From Chitinophaga eiseniae (GTDB lineage Bacteria; Bacteroidota; Bacteroidia; Chitinophagales; Chitinophagaceae), in NCBI RefSeq assembly GCF_012641265.1, contig NZ_JABAHZ010000002.1:806001-870000 (forward strand): a stretch of DNA of 64,000 bases, in the 5' to 3' direction. Below are positions 8,146 through 17,100 of the stretch, piece by piece; the stretch's first letter is position 1; each line of letters begins with the position of its first letter. The notes under the pieces were generated by a model. It made no database searches. It was not told the DNA's origin and saw only the letters and a list, made by a program, of their open reading frames with translations. The position numbers and the translations under genes were made by a program.

Positions 8146-11100
8146 ATGCATTCAAAAGCTACTCCTGATTGCCCTTTTACTGCCCTTTTTCGCCTTCCTT
8201 TCCCCAAGGAACGGCATACTGTTGCAAACAGCAACACTTATATCTGTAGCGGCATTGGTTCGTTGGCCTGGAAAAGCCTCTTATTAACCCTGCTATGTAT
8301 ATTAGGTATAAGTGCCCGGCAAAGCTGGGCGCAAACATATACTACCCGGGTATATGCCAGCAGTACGCCTAATCCGGGCGGTACAGCTACAGGTGTTTGT
8401 TTGCTCTGCGGTGTGACCAATGGTGCAAATGCGGTGGATAATTCACTCAGCACAAAAGCTACGATTACCACCACTGTAGCACTTTTGGGTGCCAAGGTTT
8501 CTCAAGACCTCGTTTTCCCCGCTCCTATTACCAACAATACACCTGCTATTGTAAAAATAGGCGCCTCAGGAACCCTGGGCAACCTGGTATCATTAAATCT
8601 ATTAGGAGGTGTATATGTGCAGGCCTTTAACGGTAGTGTACCCGTAGGTGATACTGCATTTGCCAGCCAAACTGTGTTGCAGCTTTTAGCTAGCGGTAAC
8701 CAGGGAGAAATATTCCTGGCTACCCCTCCGGGCACCTACGATCGGGTAAGAGTAACGGTGGATGGAGGCCTGGCAGGTATTGCCGGAAGCATCGATGTAT
8801 ATGCGGCTTATTATAATAAACCCGCTACCAGCACCATCGCCTGCGATGCGCCCATCGATATATTATATGGTGTAGCCGGTGCTGTAGGCAGCCTCGGAAC
8901 AGTTACCAATCCCGCTCAGGCAGGTGATGGTATTGTATCAAATTCCAACTATGCAGAACTAAGCAGCGTAGTGGGAGCCCTGGGAAGCAGTGCTGAAGTA
9001 ACTGCGGTATTCCCCGGGCTTTCCAAGCTAGGCGACTCTGTTCGCATCTATATGTCAAGCCCCGCTTCCCTGCTTTCTCCACAGATATTAGGCTCTGTGA
9101 GAATCATTACTTATAACGGCGGAACCGTTGTTGATAGTTTTAACGCTTCCAGCAACTTTCTAACACTGGGCTTTATGACAGGGTCTACCACCCTGCAGGG
9201 ATTATCGTTCAAGGCCTCGGCGCCATTCGATCACGTGGAAGTGCTTATTGGCTCTGGCATTGTCGGAGCCCTTTCTACGCTTAGGGTACATGAAATACAA
9301 CGTTACGCACCCGGACCAATAATCGCCGGCGGTACTTTACAAACTACCTGTCTGAATACACCTGTTACTTTGAGCGTAAGCAGCCCTGATCCCGGACTCG
9401 TTTACTCCTGGTTCGACTCTACACAAACAAAGATAACGGATGGTACCAGCTACAGCCCACCGGTAAATGTGGCCGGAAGTTTCCGCTATTACGTATCGTC
9501 CACTCGGCTGAATTGCTCTACCACATCGGCTCCGTCGCTCGTTACGCTCATGGTGAATAACTATGCAACGGCCGCTGACATTACCGTTCCGGCAACTACA
9601 CAATCCTGTACCAATGATACCGTACAGATTACGCCAACTTCAACAACGGCTACCAAAAAGCCCGTATTTAAGTGGTATAAAGATGCTGCTAAAACTACGG
9701 CCATCACTAATGGTCTCGTTGAAGGCAACGTTAAATACAGTATTGACACCACCGGTAAATTATCCATTACCGGCCTGGCCGCAGGTTCCTATAACTATTA
9801 TGTTAGCGTTTCCGACAGTAATCACTGCGAAAATGCCGCCAATACACTTAAACAAGCTTCGGTAACCGTAGGTGCTGCTCCGGCTCCGCCAACAGTAGCA
9901 CCATTCTTCTCCGTAGCCACCGGCCAAACCGTAACGCTTACGGCATCACCGGTAGCCGGCGCCACTATCGAATGGTACAGCGATACTACCCTCGCCCCAA
10001 TCGGATCTGGCACAAGCTTCCAGGTAGGACCTTTCGGCACACCAGGTAACTATACCTATTTTGCAGGTGTAAGATTAACCGGCGGCTGCGAATCCTACCG
10101 CGTACCAGTACTCATCACCGTAACAGGCCCCGTAACCACCGGTGGCTGTAACGTACCTACTTCTCAAAATAGTGGTACTACCCTCGGTTGCGTACTGTGT
10201 AGCGTGGCTAACCCAACAAACGATATTGATACAGATCCGGCCAACTTCACCCAACTCAACATACCGGTAGGGTTGCTAGGAGGTTCTGTTTATCAACAGC
10301 TGATCTTCCCGGCCGCAGGAGCTGGAACGGATAGCATCCGGTTTGATCTGGGTACTAATGCACAAGTAGCCAATGTAAACCTGTTGGGAAACATTGTATT
10401 AACGGTTGCTAACGGAACAACTGTTATCAGGAGAGATACCGTTTCACAACTGGCTAACGTACAACTGTTGAACAATAACCGTATTGTAGTAACAGTACCT
10501 GCTACTGCCGCTTACGACCGGGTACAGATATTACTTACCGGCATAGTCAATCTGCTCAACAATGTGCAGATATATGGTGTAAGGGCAGTAGGTGCTAACC
10601 CAGCCATTGCTGCCGGTGGCGTAACTACCTGCGTAGGTTCTACCGCTACACTGACCGCCACACCAGCCACTGGAACTTCTGTAAGATGGTATGCAGATTC
10701 TACTACTGTAACTTCCCTGAGCAACCAAAGTTCCTATACTACTCCTACGGCCTTTACCACAGCAGGTACTTATACCTACTATGTACAGGTAGTAGACGCG
10801 AATGGTTGCGCTAATCCGGAACGTATCCCTGTTGTAGTGACTGTAAATCCGTTAGGAACACCAGCAGACATCACGCTGGCAGATACCACCGGTGTCTGCA
10901 GTGGTGGCACAGCACGCCTGGCTCCAACGGCTGCGGGTGTAACTAAACCGGAATTTAAATGGTATGCAAACGCCAACAAAACTTCTCCAATCATAAATGG
11001 TACTGTAATAGGCAGTGCTACTTTCGCCATCGATACAGCTGGTAACCTGAGTGTTACTGGTCTTACTCCTGGTGATTACACCTATTATGTAAGTGTATCC

Positions 11101-14100
11101 GGCACCAACCGTTGTGAAAATGCTGCCGGAAATCTGAAAGCGGCTACTATAAAAGTAACCAGCTCCCCAGCTCCGCCTACCCTGGTACAAACTTATGCTG
11201 TGAGCACCGGCTTGCCACTAACACTGGTCGCTTCTCCTGCTCCAGGCAGCACCGTAGTTTGGTACAGCGATACTACCAAAGCATCTATTGGTAGTGGCAA
11301 TTCTATTACACTGCCGCCGTTTACTACACCTGGCGTATATACCTATTTCGCTGGCGACAGCGTAAGCGGAGGTTGCGTATCCAACCGCCTGGCTATCGTT
11401 ATTACCGTAACAGGTCCGGTAACACCAACCAGCTGTAACGTGCCTACCAGCCAGGTAACAGGTACTACCCTGGGTTGCGTACTGTGTAGTGTATCCAATC
11501 CAACAAATGATATCGATAACGATCCGGCTAATTTCACCCGCCTGAATATACCAGTAGGATTACTGGGAGGCTCTGTATATCAACAGATGATCTTCCCTGC
11601 TGCCGGGGCATCTACCGACAGTATCCGTTTGGATCTGTCCTCACCCGGAGGCCTGGCAGATGTAAGTTTACTGGGCGGCGCCGTGGTAACTGTATATAAC
11701 GGTACCACCGTAGTAAGTACCAAAACATTATCTCAGCTGGCTACCTTAAGGTTGCTGAACGGCACCCGCTACATCGCCACAGTGCCAACTGGCGGTGCTT
11801 ACGACCGCGTAGAGGTAAGACTCACTGGTGTAGCTAACCTGCTAAACTCACTGGATATTTATGGTGCACGCGCTGTAGGTGCTAATCCAACTATCAGCGC
11901 AGATAGCGTAACGGTATGTGCCGGTTCAACCGCCGTACTCACGGCAACCCCTGCCGCCGGAACATCTGTAAGATGGTACGCTGATTCAACCACCACCACT
12001 TCCTTGAGTAACCAAGCCAGCTACACAACAGATACCCTGAAAACAGCTGGTACCTTCAAATATTATGTACAGGTAATAGATGGTAATGGTTGCGCTAACC
12101 CAGACCGTATCCCGGTTGTAGTGACTGTTAACGCGCTGGGCTCTCCTGCTGATATCACCGTAGCTGATACAACTACCGTTTGTGGCAACGGCACTGCGCT
12201 GTTGACGCCAACAGCTGCAGGCGTAACCACTCCTGTATTTAAATGGTATGCAAATGCCAATAAAACCAGCCTGATTACAAATGGCACCGTAATAGGTGGC
12301 GCTACCTTCACGATCGATGCCGCCGGAAATCTGCGTGTTACCGGTCTGACTCCAGGTAATTATACTTACTATGTAAGCGTATCCGGTACTAATCGTTGTG
12401 AAAATGCCGCTGGCAACCTGAAAGCAGCGACCGTACAGGTGGTAACCGCTCCTGCTGCTCCGGTTGTAACCGGCGACGTAGTAGTACCAACCGGGGTGAA
12501 AGCTACCTTAACAGCCGCCGCGCCACCAGCTGGTGCTACTATCGTATGGTATAGTGATTCAACCACTACTACACCGCTGGGATCTGGCAACAGCTTCCAG
12601 GTAGGACCTTTCAATAATCCTGGAACATACACCTACTTTGGTGCTACCCGCATCACCGGCGCTTGCGAATCTCCAAGAGTAGCCGTACACGTAGTGGTAA
12701 CCGGCCCAGTTATTCCATCTCCTGATTGTAATGTTCCAACCAGCCAGGTATCTGGTACTACGCTGGGTTGTGTACTGTGTAGCGTCAGCGGACCTACCAA
12801 TGATATCGACAGTGTGCAAACCAACTTCACACGGCTCTCTATGCCGGTTGGCTTATTAGGTGGCTCTATTTACCAACAGCTGATATTCCCGAATCCGGGT
12901 AAAGCAACTGACAGTGTACAGGTTCGTTTCGCTGCTTCTACCGGCCTGGCTGATGTAAGCCTCCTGGGTGGTGCAGTAGTTTCCCTTTACAATGGCAATA
13001 CCCTGGTAAAAGCAGATACATTGGCAAATTTACTTACCCTGCGAGTGATCAACGGACAGCAGTTTGCGGCTACACTGGCAGCTCCTGGTGCTTTTGACCG
13101 TGTAGAAGTAAGATTAACTGGCTTGGCTAATCTGTTACACTCCCTGGATATTTATGGCGCCCGGATCTTCTATCCAAAAGCAACTGTTAATACTACGAAT
13201 ACAAGCGTATGTATAAATAATAAAGCTACGCTGTCTGTAACACCGGCAGCAGGTACTTCTGTACGCTGGTACGCTGATTCTACCAGCACCACCGTATTAA
13301 GTACGCAGAATACTTATACGACCGATACGCTGAAAACCGCCGGCAAAGTGACTTACTATGTGGCGGTAGTAGGTGGATCAACTAATTGTCCGAACCCAGA
13401 CAGGATACCAGTTACAGTAAATGTATCTCCGGCGCCTCCGGTTCCGGGTGCACCTGCAACGGTTAATATCTGCCCTGGCTCTGATGCATTATTGCAGGTA
13501 GCAACACCAGATCGTCAGCTTACTTACAACTGGTACAATGTACCGACCGGCGGCACCAAATTGAATACCGACAGTGGCTTCGTATTCAAGGTAACAGCCG
13601 TTAACCGCGACACTACCTTCTATGTAGAAGCAGTGAGCAGTTGTGGTGCAGCGTCACCAAGACAAGCGATCAGCATTGTGCTGTCTTCTTCTTTGAGTGC
13701 GCCAACAGTAACACCGAATCCGGACTCTGTTGTGATTGGTACGCAAACAGCATTGAATGCTACCTCTAATACCGCCAACGCCATTTACAAATGGTATGGT
13801 AGCCAAACAGGTAACGACAGCCTGTTTACCGGACCGGTATTTACACCACCAGTTAGCAATACACTGGGTACGGTTACTTATTGGGTAGAAGCATCCCTGG
13901 CCAGCGGTGCTACCTGTAAATCTATCCGTGTACCGGTACAGGTGATATCTATCGCTCCGCCACCATTTACACAAGTACCGTGTGAAGGTGCTACCAGTCA
14001 AACAATTGGTGGCAGCGGATTACTCATACTGGGTAACGTTTACAACCCGGCCCTGGCAGTGGATAACGATGCCAGCACCGCTTCCTCACTGGTAATTAAC

Positions 14101-17100
14101 CTGGGCGCCCTGAATGCACAGGTATGGCAGAGAGCGAAGTTCAATGGCGTATCTTCCATCGGTGATACTGTTAGAGTATTGCTCTCCAATCCAAGCCAGA
14201 TACTTTCTGCCAGCTTACTGGGAGGAGTACAGTTAACTACTTATAACGGCTCTACCCCTGGAGATTCTGTAAATATTAATAGCACAATGGTTAACCTCAC
14301 TTTACTGAGTAACCAGAAACAAGCAATAGCTGAATTTGTACCTACCAAAGCATTTGACGCAGTGGAAGTAAAACTGAAATCAGGTGTGTTGGGTGCATTA
14401 ACTACTATAGATTTTAACTACGCACAACGTGCCCTGGTAGCACCAACCGTTCAGGCAACCAAGGTAGCAGTTTGCGCAGGAAGTACCGCTACTATCAACG
14501 TAAGCAATCCTGCAGCAGGTGTCACCTACCGCTGGTATAACAGCCAGGGTAACTACCTCACCGGTAAAGACGGTACTACCTTCACTTCCGGTGTGCTCAG
14601 CAAAGACACGACCTTCTATGTAGAAGCATCCAGGAATGGTTGCGTAAGCAAGGGGCGTGCAAGAGTGGATGTAAGCGTAACTGCTGCGCCAGCTGCACCG
14701 CAGGTACAGGCTACTACCGTAGCAGTATGTGCCGGATCTGATGCAGTACTCGCAGTGGCTAACCCTGTAACAGGCTACACCTACGCCTGGTACAATGTAG
14801 CTAATGGAGGAACCAAGCTGAATACAGACAGCGGATTTACCTACAAAGTGGTGAATGTGACAGCTGCAGCTACCTACTACGTAGAAGCGAAGAACGACAG
14901 CTGCAATACTATTTCAGCTACAAGAACAGCTGTAAATGTGAGCACTGCTACAGCGCTGGCATCACCAACTGTAACTCCGGTGAATGATACCGTAATAGTA
15001 GGCCAGCAGGCCGTATTTGTAGCGAAAGCTGCTACTGCAAATGCTGAATTCTACTGGTTCGCTACACCAACAAGTACAGATACCCTCTTCAAGGGCAGCA
15101 CATTTGCAGCTCCTGCATCTACAGCAATAGGTACCGTTACTTATTGGGTGGAAGCAGCGCTGCCAGGAGGCGGTTCTTGTAAGTCTGCAAGAGTAGGGGC
15201 TAACGTAATTACTGTTTCAACACCAAATGGACCAGTGCCTTGCGAAGGCGCCACTACACAGATTATTGGTGGATCAGGTCTGTTGATTTCCGGTAATGTA
15301 TACAATCCGCAACTCGCAGTAGATAATAATGTGAACACAGCATCAGCCCTGGTAATAAACCTTGGAGCACTCAACGCTTCAGTGTACCAGAGAGTATCCT
15401 TCAACGGCCTGTCTACGCCGGGTGATACTGTAAAAGTGATGTTGTCTAATCCAAGTCAGATACTCTCTGCAGCCCTGCTGGGTAGCATTCAGCTGACTTC
15501 TTATAATGGGAACACGCCAGGTGATGTGGTACTGGTATCTAACCCGATACTCAACATCAACCTGCTCAGTGGCAATAGAGGTGCAATACTGTCCTTCGTA
15601 CCAACTCAACCGTTCGATGGAGTACAGGTGACACTGAAATCAGGTGTTGTGGGCGCCCTGACCGAAGTAGACCTCAACTATGCACAGCGTGCCATGGTAC
15701 AACCAACCGTACAGGTAACCAATGCTGTCATCTGTAAAGGAAAACAAGCTACGCTCAGCGTAGTAAATCCTGCACCAGGTGTAACATATAGCTGGTACAA
15801 CAGTTTGGGTAACCATCTGCTCGACAGCGTAGTCTTTGTAACACCAACTACGCTCGATACCGGCAGATACAGCTACTTTGTAAGAGCAAACAGGAACGGT
15901 TGTACAGGCGCAGCCTCTGCACCAGCAGTGGTAACTGTACAGGGAATACCATCTAAACCGGTAGCTGTTAATAATAATGTATCTACCTGTCTGAATACAC
16001 CGGTAACACTCAGCGTGAAAGCGGTAGCCGGCATACAATTCAACTGGTATGATGCGGCAACAGGTGGTGCTTTACTGATGTCTAACAGTAATACCTACAC
16101 CACACCAGCTAATCTGCTGGCAGGTACGTATAACTTCTACGTAGAAGGAGTGAATGCAGGCAACTGTATGAACGATAGCGGACGTACGAAGATTACCCTC
16201 ATAGTAGACAGTGCATCTACCGCAGCAGATATCCAGGCTGCTGACCAGGTGATCTGTGCCGGTGGTTCGGCAGTATTAACGCCAACCAGCGCTACTGTAC
16301 AGAATCCTGTATTTAAATGGTATGCTAATCCGGATAAGACCGGTCCTATCACACAAGGTGTTAGTGCAACCGGCGTATTAACTATCTCCGGATTAACTGC
16401 CGGTACCTACACCTACTATGTAAGTGTAAGCAACGCCGGTAAATGTGAAAATGCAGCAGGTGCACTTAAAGCGGTGAAAGTGACTGTAAATACCACTGCT
16501 ACAGCAGCCGATATTGCAGTAGCTGATACTACTATCTGTGCAAATACTGCAGTGAAACTAACAGCTACGAGCACTACCGTCACCAATCCAACGTTCAAAT
16601 GGTATAGCGATGCTAACCTGACAACATTGCTGTTCACAGGAGCATCTTATACTACACAAGCAATAAGCACTACCACTACATATTATGTAACGGTATCTGG
16701 TGATAACAAGTGCGCTAACACAGCAGCCGACGCGAAAGCGGTACTGGTAACTGTACGTGATGTACCGGTTCCGATCATCTCTGCTTCAGCTATCAGCATC
16801 TGTGTGGGTGATACAGCAACATTAACCGTACAAAACGCAGATAATACGCTCACCTATCGCTGGTACAATGCAGCACAAGGTGGAACCCTGCTGTTCACCG
16901 GACCTGTATACAGTGTAACCGGCCTTACCGCATCATCCGACTTCTACGCAGAGGCATCAGCCGGCGGATGTACCAGTGCAACCAGGACTAAAGTATCCAT
17001 AGGTGTAGGCGTAGCGCCAACTCCGATCCTGGACGCTACTAATGTAACAGTATGTCAGGGTGGAACAGCAGTGCTGAAAGTGACATCTTCTACTAACAAT

